From assembly GCA_963082975.1 (NCBI GenBank), contig OY720350.1, positions 40,913,851 through 40,977,850 on the forward strand: a stretch of 64,000 nt of DNA, given 5' to 3'. A program made the position numbers and the translations under genes. The notes beneath the pieces are model-generated. The model did no database searches and had not been told where the DNA came from. It saw nothing but the letters and a program-made list of their open reading frames with translations. This DNA comes from Labia minor. Lineage: Eukaryota; Arthropoda; Insecta; Dermaptera; Spongiphoridae. Of the stretch, positions 1 through 10,850 are shown piece by piece (the stretch's first letter is position 1; every line of letters starts with the position of its first letter).

Positions 1-236
1 TGGTAGAGTTTGCTGTTGATGCCTCATCATCTGATTCTTTCCGTTTCTGTGTTGAACCAGTTTGTAGCCAACGATCCATTTTATGGAGTAATTTATTAAC
101 ATTGAACTACAATAATATCTTCTTCGTTGTCGATAACTTCCTAGCGGAAGTGTCGTGGCCCTAATAACTCCACAGGAGTCATAGGGTGTTCATGGGAAAA
201 TTTGACCGAAGTGGTTTCCCCTTGCCTTCTTCGGCA
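1..236. other. GC-richer segment at window edge, possibly the end of a repeat
   Basis: This stretch is clearly less AT-rich than what follows. It contains the phrase GTGGTTTCCCCTTGCCTTC near position 210, and no reading frame of note. It stops abruptly where a TA-rich tandem repeat begins at about 237. It may be the end of a LINE or SINE cut by the window edge, but I do not recognise the family. Confidence 0.25.
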
Positions 237-525
237 ATAATATAAATATAATATAAATATAATATAAATATAACGAATTATTATTTACTAGCTATGTTTT
301 AATATGATTTTAAATGAATGTTTTAATATCATTTTAAATGAATGTTTTAAATCATTTTAATAAATGTTTTAAATAATTTTAAATAAATGATTTAATATCA
401 TTTTAAATGAATATTAATTTATATAATAAATATATTTCGTAATTTGATTCTAAAATATTATTAATTTCGTAATTTGATTCTAAAATATTATTAATTTCGT
501 AATTTGATTCTAAAATATTATTAAA
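237..525. repeat. Cluster of short AT-rich tandem repeats
   Basis: Three different tandem arrays lie head to tail. Positions 237-277 repeat a unit close to ATAATATAAATA. Positions 296-415 hold about five degenerate copies of a 24-bp unit like TGTTTTAATATCATTTTAAA. Positions 434-523 hold three near-identical 30-bp copies built on TTCGTAATTTGATTCTAAAA. No coding potential is seen. Confidence 0.8.
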
Positions 526-710
526 ATAAATATTTTTTATTCATAAAACTAACTTATACTTACTCTCAAAAACAGCCTTTCTGGGAAATTGCAAAATGTG
601 TTTAGTGTTTTTATAAAATAATGATCATGCAAATTACACTAAAAATTAAAAAAAATTATTAGCTATAATAAACTATTATTAGCTATAATTTAATTATAAT
701 TAATTAAATT

Positions 711-820
711 AATAAAAATAATTTAAAGATACAACTCGTTGAGAAATGAACTTATAATTAACATTAATAAAAATAATTTAAAGATACAACTCGTTGAGAA
801 ATGAACTTATAATTAACATT
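711..820. repeat. Perfect 55-bp tandem duplication
   Basis: A 55-bp unit containing ACAACTCGTTGAGAAATGAA occurs twice in direct succession (711-765 and 766-820) with no visible difference between copies. This suggests a recent slippage or unequal-exchange event. The flanks at 823-1205 are AT-rich except for a modestly GC-rich patch at 835-960 that I cannot classify. Confidence 0.85.
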
Positions 821-1210
821 TGCTTTAAAACTGTTTAAAACCCCAGAGTGGACGCTGACAATTTGGGTTTTTCCGGGTAAGACTGTCCCCTCCCCTGGTT
901 TTCCCCAATAACAAAGTGAAAGAAAATTCCCTTATATGCCTCCCCTTCCGAGCCCCTAAGAGGGGTTATTTTAAAGGAACAATCGAAAAATGATTTTAAA
1001 TGAATGAATGGATGAAAATTCAAATTTTATATATAGTTTTTTATATATGTTTATTTATTCACAAAAAATTAATTGACATAATTATCAATTTAATAAAATA
1101 AAATAGTATTATTAATAGTATTAAATTATAGCCGTAATTCTCTAGGAGGATATAGTTAAACAATGAACTTTAAATATTTATATATGTATATATTTTTACG
1201 ATGATTTTTT

Positions 1211-1285
1211 TCCGAGGACCGCGGACCCCCAGTAAAGGCTTCGCGGACCCCCAGGGGTCCGCGGACCACAGTTTAAGAACCACTG
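1211..1285. mobile_element. hAT-type transposon terminus (remnant)
   Basis: The right edge reads GTTTAAGAACCACTG, whose complement CAGTGGTTCTTAAAC is a classic hAT terminal inverted repeat. It is preceded by repeated GGTCCGCGGACC palindromes and GGACCCCC blocks, the GC-rich subterminal style common in hAT elements. A matching left terminus was not found within the preceding kilobase, and no partner for the following 8 bp (1286-1293) was found. I therefore treat this as a truncated end rather than a complete element. Confidence 0.6.
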
Positions 1286-1293
1286 TCCTATTA

Positions 1294-2413
1294 TATTTAA
1301 GTCGTCTGGGTCACCTAATATTTTACAATTGATTTCCGCATCTTACTCTTTCTTTACTACCTTCAAGATATATTTTAAGATCAAAATTTGAAAAAGTTTA
1401 TCCGGATCTATTGAGTCATGCGTAGGTTTTACTAAAGTCTACAAATAATTAGTGAACAGAGATATTGAATTCGCGGTTTTTTTAATATCTGTCATAATGA
1501 AAATATCTTAATTAATGTTGATCGATTTGGCATGAACCCGCAATGATATCGTCTAATATTTCCTCCGCCTATAGTTTATAAGTATGGTATATGTTATAAT
1601 AGAGTATAATATTTCTTGATCATTTCATTTCGATATTTTAATTTCATTGCTTGATTTTTATTGAATATTTTTAATTATATAAAATTTTAGAAAATGCAAA
1701 GTTAGAGACTTGAGACAATTTATAAAAATTAACGGTATAAAAGTATTGATAAAACTAAAGATAAATTACCAATATATACATTCATTAATAGTATTAATTT
1801 AAATTAATTGATTTATTTGATTTTTTATTATTAAGTTCATTTATTAATTTTTTTAGATCATAGTTAATTCCCTCCCTTAAAATAAAAGTATTCAAATATA
1901 GAAAGAATAAATACAAAATAATTTAAGTTAAATATGATTTAAATATTTTATTATATTAATTAACATGAGAACTTTTAGAATAAATTATTTAATTGAAATG
2001 ATATTTGAATATTAGAATTTAAAATAAAAAGTTAAATATTATAATAATTCTTTGATTGCTAGTTATATACATTGTGTAAAATGAGTCCGCCAGTCAGTGG
2101 GCCACGCCTGGCTCTTGAATGAACAACACGGAGAACTATATAAACTTTAAAAAATTAAATTCTGCGGTTATTGATTAGAATTAGATATTAATAAAATCTA
2201 TAGCCTATGTTACCATAGAGATATATAAGAATATTGTGATGTAATTTCATAGAAATCGTTTCTTATTTTTTGATGTTCATAATTCTAAATTACCGGTAAA
2301 GTGTCGGTTAAGTAGGAAATTTCTTTTTTGTATGTTTCTATGACAGCAAAAAAGTAAACAAATTACATACATACATACATACATACATACAAACACTCTC
2401 CTTTATATATATA
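1294..2413. other. AT-rich stretch, no gene seen
   Basis: Mostly low-complexity AT DNA. It holds no open frame of interest and no terminus that I can assign. A (CATA)n microsatellite lies at about 2363-2390. Confidence 0.5.
2363..2390. repeat. (CATA)n microsatellite
   Basis: About seven tandem copies of ACAT/CATA, immediately upstream of the F1-related repeat that begins near 2414. Confidence 0.9.
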
Positions 2414-2942
2414 GATTTAATTACTCAATAATTAATTACTGCAATATTTTAAGTTAAGAAATATTTTGGGACAATGAATATAAAATTAATACTTTGTAAA
2501 CTACCACTTCCGGTTTATAGATATTCACCAAAAGGTGATGAATTCATGTTACTGATGCATTAAAAATATATATATATACCAAATTTTATCAAAATCCATT
2601 GAGCCGTTCAAACTATACACGTCTATACTGACATACAATGGACAGATGGACAGTCATATATCATGCTAAAAATACTTTTTTCTATTAACAAAATGCATGA
2701 TTCGTGAAGAAGTGTAAGAAATCTTCTCATGTGAAATTTGGAGTGAAAATAATCCTTCCTTTCCTATCGTCAGTCGGTAATTCTATCACTTCCGGTTTAT
2801 GAATATTCACCAAAAGTTGATGAATATATACCAAATTTTATCAAAATCCATTTAGGCGTTCAAACAATAAACGTTTATACTGACACACAATGGACAGATG
2901 GACAGACATAAAAATAATGAAAATAATCCTTCCCTTCCTCTC
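2414..2942 (-). repeat. F1 repeat family, diverged variant (two partial copies)
   Basis: The segment matches, in reverse orientation, the core of the F1 family: a scored microsatellite-like GGACAGATGGACAG, the phrase CAAATTTTATCAAAATCCAT and the TTCACCAAAAGTTGATGA block. A second, shorter copy of the same core starts near 2787, so two truncated units lie in tandem. The outer flank (ATTTAATTACTCAATAATTAATTACT) reappears at about 62,483, so the 2.4-kb and 62.5-kb copies form a sub-family distinct from the standard F1 copies. Confidence 0.7.
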
Positions 2943-3839
2943 GTAAATATGGTCCATCCAGGGCATGCTAGATAGTAGAGCAGCTAAACTCCATTACATA
3001 GTACCATAATAAAATTTTATCTATTTAATCTAATTGAGGTTTATTCAATATTAATTTTTAAGAGAAAATATAGGTACTTATATCTTTTAAAAACATATGT
3101 TGCGAATAATAGTCAAGAAGAATATTTTGATTAGTAAATGTTCAAAATTTAATTTTCAAAATATGATTTCCATCTAAGATATAATTCAAATGTTAGAATT
3201 ATTTATGTGCCAAGGACTCTCTTTTCTGTATATATAATAATAATTTTAAATAACCTATTAAACACATATTAAATTACTTTTGCTTTTTTTATTTATTATT
3301 TTTGAATTATTTCGTAATTTTTATTTTGACTCTTTTAGGCATTTCTTAAATTTAAATTTTTTAATTTAATTTTTTCTAATATATAATATAAATAAGTAGA
3401 TATGTATGTTGTGAATTATTTTTTATATCTTTTTTTCCTTTAATTATAGATAATTATATTTAAATTAGTATTTGTATTACCTATAAATATTTTTGCATAT
3501 ATTAACTTTATATATATATATATATTACTATTACTTTCTTTACCTACGATTTCAGATTATTATATTATTAATTTTACATATTACATTTTACATATTAGCA
3601 ATATTTTAACATTTCTCCCTCACATTGATTCTTGTAATAATTCATATGCCGGATATTGTAGACAAATTGACAAGTTTATTTATTCTGACTAATTGTATTT
3701 GTAGACTTATTTGTCTATGTGAGGAAGTTTTCAAAGCAAATTAAAAAGACGAGAAACCACTTTTAATGGAGGTAAAAAGGAAATTTATTTAAATGGGAGA
3801 TCCCAATCAGTAGGTCTCATTTGATATATTAGACGCCGC
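2943..3839. other. AT-rich stretch, no gene seen
   Basis: Low-complexity AT-rich DNA with short TA runs (for example near 3510-3530). No coding region, terminus or RNA gene can be supported. Confidence 0.5.
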
Positions 3840-4720
3840 ATCTGCTTTGGGGTGGAGAAAGAGGAGGGGGGAGAGGAAGGAGAGAGGGGAGGGGGAGAGA
3901 ATTCTTAAAACAATAATTTTCCAAATTTTTCAGTTTATTTTTCTTATAAGGCTTTGTAAACATTTTTGTTCTTCTATCTTTCTTCATGATGACTATCATT
4001 ATTATCTTTTATTATATATAAATATTTTTATATCTTTTTTTTTTTTATTTTATTTTTTGGGATGGCGGGGTGTTGGTGAGGGTTATCAAAACCAAAGCAC
4101 GCACTTTAGTAATTAAGGCCGGCTAATTTGCCCCGAAAAAAGATGGGGGGGGGTTTTAACACCCTTTTTGATTCAAGGGTTGGCCGATGATGATGGGCCC
4201 CAAGTAGCCCCAGCTGCCCTCCTTGCCATGAGGCCAATTTGACACCTTGCTATACACGGATGCACGCACACCATCCTTTTTTGGAGCCCTCGTTAGAGAA
4301 AACGAACCCTCCGTATGTCTTGCGTGAATCTCGGAGCTTATTATTTGCCACCTTCATCTTCCCCCTTTCCTCTTTTGGATTTGGTTGTTTTGTTTTTTTT
4401 TTATATTCTCTCGGGCGATAGAAAATTTGCCGGGTGTAAAAATCGAACGGATGACTGAGGCTTATTATACGAAACCGAGATGTAATTAAATTAGCTTTTA
4501 AATATTTGCGTTTTTTATTTGGGTTAGGAGAAAAAAAAACTGAACAACGGAGGTGGAAAAAAAATATTTGAATTAATAAATAATCATGGTTGATTTGACC
4601 TCGTTAGAACAAAGTTTTGAAACATGATGAGAAGGGGTAGAAAAAGAGAGTGGGGGAAAAAAAATCCGATTTTCAATGGAACCAGATGGCAATCGAGGTG
4701 TTTGTTGGCAATTTGTTGTT
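3840..4720. other. Lower-AT island with purine tract; candidate host non-coding element
   Basis: This block stands out from the surroundings. It opens with a pure purine tract (about 3852-3902, with G runs of 4 to 6), which could adopt triplex or quadruplex structure. It then has mixed-composition DNA from 4055 to 4440 that does not recur elsewhere in the window. Frames of 89 and 60 codons occur, but they look like artefacts of the purine tract and pyrimidine runs: low complexity, no domain. It could be a host regulatory element, a UTR or an unknown repeat. Confidence 0.35.
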
Positions 4721-4863
4721 TGTGTACACTTATCTACTTTCAAAAGGTCCAATATACCAACTTCTTCACTGAATCAATGATACTATTAACTTATTAGAGT
4801 ATGTTAACCATATGACTAAATTTATTAATTCTATGTATTTAATAAACATTAATAAATCTTATA

Positions 4864-4865
<2 letters not shown>

Positions 4866-4896
<31 letters not shown>
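4866..4896. repeat. (TA)n microsatellite
   Basis: A perfect TA dinucleotide run of about 30 bp. Similar runs occur at 5758-5787, 9953-9980, 10817-10848, 21443-21469, 33319-33346, 34178-34199, 40417-40440, 56410-56432, 59083-59102 and 59690-59709. Confidence 0.9.
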
Positions 4897-4900
<4 letters not shown>

Positions 4901-5099
4901 ATTTATCTATTATACTAATTCTTTGAATTAATTAGCAAATTGATTTTTATCTTGATATAAAATATAACATTATTAAAATAAATTTAAATCAATACTGATT
5001 AAGTATTTTTTATATGCTTTTGGCATCTCAGCCCATTTGACTAATACTAGACATTTTCATTTCTATTATAAACTTTATTTTTATATTTTGAATCAATTT

Positions 5100-5175
5100 T
5101 TAAATTTGTGAAATTTGTGGGGATTGAACCCTCATCCTTAAGTTTCCTAGTTTACGATTCTGTCAGTTGAGTTGT
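5100..5175 (-). mobile_element. tRNA-derived SINE head (remnant)
   Basis: Read on the minus strand, the segment has ACTCAACTGACAGAA, a tolerable match to a polymerase III A box. About 30 bp downstream is GGGTTCAATCCCC, a very good B box with the T-arm palindrome of a tRNA. The spacing is that of a tRNA-derived promoter. No intact cloverleaf is evident, so a SINE head or tRNA pseudogene is more likely than a functional tRNA. Confidence 0.5.
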
Positions 5176-5252
5176 TTTTATAACGTTTTTTATCATTTTC
5201 ACTTCACGTCTGTCTGTCTGTTCGCTCTTATGACAAATTGGAATCGATTCAT
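5176..5252 (+). repeat. F4 repeat terminus with (GTCT)n microsatellite
   Basis: The block runs from TTATAACGTTTT through a (GTCT)n microsatellite to TGACAAATTGGAATCGATT. It closely resembles the outer end of the foldback element at 18,748-18,840. It sits between a SINE head and an F1 copy, so three repeat families abut here. Confidence 0.6.
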
Positions 5253-5257
5253 ATTAT

Positions 5258-5657
5258 TACCGCCCGTCGATAGTAAGGGAGGTATTGTTTTCACACCAAA
5301 TTTCACATGTGGAGATTTTTACATATCTCCACGAATCATGCATTTCCTTAACAGAAAAAAGTATTTTTAGCATGATGTCTGTCTGTCTGTCCGTCCGTAT
5401 AGATGTGTACAGCTTGAACGGCTCAACGGATTTTGATGAAATTTGGTATATTTACTTAATGCATCAGTATGATGAATTGATCAACTTTTGGTGCAAATCC
5501 GGAAACCGAAAGTGGTAGTATTAGCGATCGACGATAGGAAGGGAAGGGTTATTTTCACACCATATTTCACATGAGGAGATATTTTACATATCACCACGTA
5601 TTTGTATTGGTTTTATCCTCGAGAAAAATCATCTATATTAGTTTTTTCTTAATTTCC
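5258..5657 (+). repeat. F1 repeat family copy (3'-truncated)
   Basis: This begins with a variant of the F1 left end (ACCGCCCGTCGATAGTAAGG). It contains the GTCTGTCTGTCCGTCCG microsatellite at about 5380-5397, then the core phrase GATGAAATTTGGTATATTTA and the internal direct repeat of the left-end motif (GCGATCGACGATAGGAAGG) at about 5525. It stops after the TTAGTTTTTTCTTAATTT block, without the CRE-like palindromes and the terminal hairpin seen in longer copies. The 67- and 77-codon frames inside it are chance frames. Confidence 0.85.
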
Positions 5658-5755
5658 CTTAACATATGAGGATTTGAACTTAATTTTAATTTTAGATTAA
5701 CAACATTATACTTGTAAGATATAGTCGTTGTGATGCTTATAATTTTGAATAATTT

Positions 5756-5786
<31 letters not shown>

Positions 5787-6737
5787 TAACTAAACTACAA
5801 TTATTGTTAAACCTGAACATACAGTAGTAGACTACAAAGATTTTTAGAGTTTATTTGTAATAGAGAATATGATTAGATAATTAAAAAACAAATAAGAACA
5901 TTCTTTATGTTTTTATCTCCAATAAATTAATGAATTATCATATTTATATTGTAATGAATATAAAATTTGAAGTTATTAAAAAGGGGTTTGGGTTATATGG
6001 GATAGAGATTATATATCGTTTTATTTTATCTATTAAATTTAAATATGATACGTTATAATTTGCCTAATTTTAAAATCTTGAACACAATTTCATAAAAAAA
6101 AAAAAAAAAAAACTATTAACTATTTAATTTTCGGTTTGTTTAATATTATAGTGTTGGAATTTTTAGAAATACCATAAAAAGAATTATTTTCTAATGAAAA
6201 AAAATTTATAGAGATAAAATTAATTATAATATATATATACTTATGTTTATTCATAATATCAGTTAATCAGAATATCAGAAAATTAATTTGATTGTTGTTA
6301 TATAATCAAATTAAAAAAAAATATTTAAATTTAATTTTTTTGATATATGTTAGGTCATTTTTAACCAAGTTTTGCATTTACTTTATCATTATTTACATCT
6401 TTTTAAAAAATTATAGTAGATAATGGTAAATGTAGTTTTAATTGTTAATCTCATATCTGGTTTTGAATGAAATTCAGTAGCTCTATGCCTTTTGTCATGT
6501 CTATTTTTTAAATAATTTCTAATTAAATACACTTTGATTAATGATTTTTTCTGACTATTATAATTGTAATGTTTAATATCTCTGCAATTATACATATTTG
6601 AATTTTTTATAATTGCTTATTTTTTTTTAAATTAATTATTCAGTAAGATGTTAATATTAACTGTAGATTTCAAATTAATAATTTATATATTTCATTTTTA
6701 TATTTGATATAAATAAATATATTTATATATTTTATCT
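5658..6737. other. AT-rich stretch, no gene seen
   Basis: AT-rich with a (TA)n run at 5758-5787 and an 18-bp A run near 6094. A 68-codon frame on the minus strand (6389-6595) is compositionally like its background and is not supported as a gene. Confidence 0.5.
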
Positions 6738-6905
6738 CTGTGCCCCTACATAACTCGAAAATTATTGGTCACAGCAACCACAATCCTTCTAACATTTCTA
6801 TCACGAGCAACCTCCATCCAAATCGTATTCTCTCCCAAATCCCTCACGTCCTTCATTATATTGACTCTCCATCGTGTCCTTGGCTAAAAACCGGTTGTTT
6901 CCCAA
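6738..6905 (-). pseudogene. LINE-A relic: C-terminal end of a non-LTR retrotransposon polyprotein
   Basis: Translated on the minus strand, the region gives a stretch with KDVRDLGENTIWMEVARDRN followed by a VVAVTNNFRV-like ending and a stop. This is the tail found downstream of the reverse transcriptase in many jockey/RTE-like LINEs ('...WMDxVRxDLxxxG...WxxxAxDRxxWRxxV'). Upstream codons are frameshifted and the RT core is absent, so it is a 5'-truncated decayed copy. The same tail recurs at 36.1, 51.3 and 60.3 kb, which defines a family. Confidence 0.7.
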
Positions 6906-8489
6906 TCCAATATATATAAATTAATTTAAAAAATAAAAAAATTTCCTCATGAAGTGTTCGTGTTTTAATTGAAAATATTATGTTCCTTATTATCACGACC
7001 GATTAGATAAACAAAAACTAACATTTATTATTCAATAGGAGATAAAAACATTATTTTTTAGAAATAACTCAAATAAATATACTATTTTTATTTCATAATA
7101 TGAACAAATTTTTTTATAACAATAATAGTAACTCTGAAAAATTTGTTAAAGTCTATCTATCATCGATATTGAAATTGAATCTTTTAAGGAAATCATATAT
7201 ATTAGTGTTATCATCTCCCATTTATTTTAAAACATATATGTCAAACACAAGGTCTGCCAATAATAATGTCTTAGTCACTACTGAAACTTTTTAATATAAT
7301 TTTATGAAAAATTAATAATTATTATTTTAAAATATATTTATTTGAATTTTAGCTTATGTCAATGTCCTATGCTATGCAATTAAATTATTAAATTAAAAAA
7401 AAATGAAAATAAATAATTTGTTAATGATAAAGAAGTATAATGATAAAGTAAATATACGATTAAATTAAATATACGAAAAATAAACAACAGAAACAAAAAT
7501 GTTTTTAAGAAAGTGTAATGTAATGAAATATGTGTGTGTTGGGTTTATTTTTCCTAATTTCTGTTGGGAATATTTTGTAGTATTTATTTTAAACTGCCAA
7601 AAAGTTAGTATTTTTGGCATTTTAACCAAAAATAAAAATTACTAATATTTATTTATACTCACATTTCTTTTTATAGTAAATATTTGAAATCGAAAAAGAG
7701 ATTGAAAAATTTATTGAGTTTTAATCTTTTCAATTAATAAAACATAATCAAATAAATTTTATTTAAATTTAAAAATTTTTATTTTCTTATTTTCGAAGAT
7801 GATGCATGGCCAATCACATTATATGATGAGAATAGTCTCAGAGTATTTGTAAAGAGGAAAATTTATAGAATTTATGAAAAATAATAAGATCAATTTACTG
7901 GTCAATGATAGAGAATTCATCAACTAAATAGAAAGGAAAGATTTTCAAATGTATTTTTAGATAATTAAGTTCGGCATCCAATGGATTTAATGATGCGAGA
8001 AAGATTGAAGAGGGTTAAAATTGGATGGAGACGACTCAGTATACTAATAAATTAAGAAATGCATTTGCTGAAGCAAATAACTTTTATTATCTGCTTAAAT
8101 TTAATTTAGAATTAAATATAATACTTATATTTAGTAAGAAAATATTAATATATTTTTTTTTAATTTTGGTTATTTATTGATCATCGAGATTTAAGTCCGT
8201 TTTAGCTAGTCTTCAAAATTATTTGAATGATTATTAATTTTATATTAAATTATTGTATGAGAAGAATAAATATTTTGAATAAAACAGTAAAAGTAAATTT
8301 TAAAAATTTTATTAATTTATTAAATATTTTTTTATAAATATTTAACCTTTAAAATCACATTTCGAGTTTTTGTCGTGCTTACATCAATTATTATACACGG
8401 CCTTCATGTTTTAAGTCTTTTCTTTTCTTGCTTTCACCCTCTCTCTTTCTCTTTATAAATAATCTGTTGGTTTTAATTGTAAAATTTAA
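6906..8489. other. AT-rich stretch, no firm feature
   Basis: Low-complexity AT-rich DNA. A short patch at about 7970-8040 (AAAATTGGATGGAGACGACT) faintly recalls the LINE-A tail on the plus strand, but it is too decayed to call. A 64-codon frame at 7100-7294 is asparagine/serine/lysine-rich with no recognisable motif and is not supported. Confidence 0.4.
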
Positions 8490-9240
8490 TTAAAAAAAAA
8501 ATTATTTCCTTCTCATCCATTAAATGAATAAGAATAAAATATTTCCATTAGAATTTCATAAACAATTCGGTAGCCGTCTTCGGTTCGACGAATTCCCATT
8601 TCTTATGTTAATTCCTAATTTAATACTCTTTGATTAATAATTTTTGTATGCTTAGCCTTCTCCGAAGTAATCATTAATTGCCAAATGGACCTCTTGAGTG
8701 GTTTTCACGTTCGTCCTCCAGGATTCCAGTAATTCTTTCTAGCCTGACGAATCGGACACTCTCGCTCTCTTTCCCTCTTCTTTTCTCTTTGAAGCATGGT
8801 ACTCATCTACCCTCTTTGTCGCACTTGCACCGGGTAAAGGGCTTAAAAACTTAATTAGCGGAACAAAAACTCTTGAGGCCGGTTAACTTGAAACTATAAG
8901 ACGAAGAAGTTAAAGAAGAAGAAAAAAAACAAAACAAAAAAAAAAAAAAACACAGAAAAACTCGCTGAGGCGAAATTTACGAGCAGAGTTAATAAGGTTG
9001 GGCTGCTTTTAAAAGGAGAGGGAGGGAGTGAGAAATGAGAAGGAGAGGGGGGTAAAAAGAAGAGAAGGAACCGAACGGATGGATAACACTTTAAATAATA
9101 AGAATTAAGAAAGAAAAAAAAATAAATGAGGGGGCGGAGGAGAGGGGAGAATGCGTGTCGGTTTTCAAAAGGAATTTTGTTTTCTTCCTTCAAAGAACAC
9201 CTGAGAAAAAGGGATTTTTTCAATGGAAATGTTTTTACTA
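8490..9240. other. Lower-AT, repeat-poor island
   Basis: Mixed-composition DNA at 8,560-8,900 (with GGTAGCCGTCTTCGGTTCGA) is followed by purine-rich tracts at 8,900-9,150. A long 117-codon minus-strand frame (8894-9247) is mostly phenylalanine, serine and proline encoded by the pyrimidine complement of those tracts, so I do not regard it as a gene. The block does not recur in the window and may be a host cis-regulatory or untranslated region. Confidence 0.35.
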
Positions 9241-9369
9241 TGATCATATATGTAGATATTTATACATTCTTGATTTGGCAAGCGTGATAATAAGAATGAT
9301 AATCTTTTTCAAAGTGATCACCTAACAAGACTGATAGGAAATATATTCAAGTAAATATATATATAAATA

Positions 9370-9949
9370 CAGGGGTTGGACAAAAATATGGAAACACCTT
9401 GTGAAATGCATATTTGAAAAGAAAGAATGATTTTAATGAAATATGTAGGTGCCGCTGGCGTTTTTGACTACTGACGCTACCCATACAACTTCGTAAATGT
9501 GCTAAACAGTTCAGTTGTTGTCGGAGTACTCTTATGTGAGGTTGTCATTGCATTATGTCAGAGTTAACAGACTTCGAACGTGGGCAAATTGTTGGAGCAA
9601 ATGATAGGTGCTTCCGTAAGCAAGGAAGCCGAGGTGTTTAGTGTATCAAGAGGTACTGTATCGAAGATTTATTCCACATATTTGAAAAGCGGAAAAATAT
9701 CATCTGCTAAATCACAGCGCGGACGAAAGTGTGTCCTGAGTGATCGTGACAGACGATCATTAAGGGCAATTGTGACGAAAAATAAAAAGACCACAGCTGC
9801 AAAAGTTACTGCTGAAATGAATGTTGTGTTACCGAATCCTGTGAGTACCAAAACAATTAGAAGGGAGCTTCATAAACAGGGAATTGCTGGCCGTGCTTAA
9901 GCAAAGAAACATGTTTTTTTAAAGGTGTTTCCATATTTTTGTCCAACCC

Positions 9950-9952
<3 letters not shown>
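9370..9952 (+). mobile_element. Complete non-autonomous Tc1-type element (583 bp)
   Basis: Perfect 31-bp terminal inverted repeats begin CAGGGGTTGGACAAAAATAT at 9370 and end with the exact complement at 9952. Both sides are flanked by the dinucleotide TA (9368-9369 and 9953-9954), the target site of Tc1/mariner elements. The interior keeps only the start of a transposase gene and then jumps directly to the right end, so the element is an internal-deletion derivative. The perfect termini suggest that it was mobilised fairly recently by a full-length relative. Confidence 0.93.
9555..9900 (+). pseudogene. Truncated Tc1-like transposase: N-terminal DNA-binding domain only
   Basis: The natural start is the ATG at 9555 (MSELTDFERGQIVGA...). 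The frame then changes at about 9600-9603, and the rest reads MIGASVSKEAEVFSVSRGTV... in another frame, consistent with a 2-bp deletion between 'VGA' and 'MIGAS'. The surviving 106-codon frame holds the paired-like helix-turn-helix (about residues 8-45), a basic GRK linker, and a second DNA-binding subdomain ending in RRELHKQGIAGRA before a stop. In full-length Tc1 proteins about 230 further residues carrying the DDE catalytic triad follow, and all are missing. The gene lies wholly inside the 31-bp inverted repeats. Such a remnant could bind Tc1 ends but cannot catalyse transposition. Confidence 0.9.
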
Positions 9953-9954
<2 letters not shown>

Positions 9955-9983
<29 letters not shown>

Positions 9984-10812
9984 TTTAAGAATGAAATTCT
10001 GAAATAAAACTTTTCCGTTAAAAAGATAGATTTTTATTTAAATTATTAAATAAATTTCTTTAAATAATTAATAAATAAATTATTTAGATATAGATATAAT
10101 TTTGTTCTAAGAAATGACTTCCAAATAATAAACTAAAAAAAAATCAATTTTGTTTTTTTAAATTTTTAGAAAAATTAGATTAAAATAACACAGGAAATGA
10201 AGGAAACATTTTAAGTTAATTAAAAAAAAAAAACATAAGAATATACAATCAACTATGAACGAAATATTTTTTTTTAAAGAAGTAATTAAAGAATGAACCA
10301 ATTTTTGGGGAGAATGTATATATTTTTTAAAGCTATATTTTTTTTATTCTTAAGTGGAAAGGAAGTGAAAGGGTTCATTTTTGTTTTATCTTCAATTCAA
10401 ACTAAAGGGGGACGATGTAGCTAAATGAATTGGATAATATCTCCAAAAGGAGAGGGTGAAGGTTTCATTTAGTCAATTTGGGGTTGGAAAAGAAGGAAGA
10501 AGAAAAAAAATATATACAAGTCGATAGAGAAGAAGGAAGACAGCAATTTTCGATCATTTAAAAGTGACGATTTGTCAATCTTCCACACCATCAGATTAGG
10601 TCTTAATTGATTTTGATTACTATATAATTATTATATTATATACATATATTGTTTCCTATCGATAAAGGAAATGTTATTTTTTAACAAATTTATTTATTCT
10701 AAGAAACTTATTTGATTTTATTATTGATCATCAAATTAATTAATAATTACAATATTCAGTTATCTTTTGTTTATAAATATATCCTTCCATTAATGATTAT
10801 TTTCATTAATTC

Positions 10813-10850
<38 letters not shown>

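Noticed and set aside
1162..1180. Left terminus (CAATGAACTTTAAAT) for the hAT end at 1,285
   Set aside because: Poor match to CAGTGGTTCTTAAACTG and no matching 8-bp duplication.
3847..4116. 89-codon plus-strand frame
   Set aside because: It opens on a GTG/TTG-type start in a pure purine tract and runs into poly(T). Low complexity throughout.
5285..5518. 77-codon frame repeated in F1 copies (also 22,730-22,945)
   Set aside because: Similar frames recur only because the repeat recurs. Stops differ among copies and the microsatellite lies inside, so coding function is unlikely.
8894..9247. 117-codon minus-strand open frame
   Set aside because: Mostly Phe, Ser, Pro and Leu encoded by pyrimidine runs. 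No domain and no gene-like composition.
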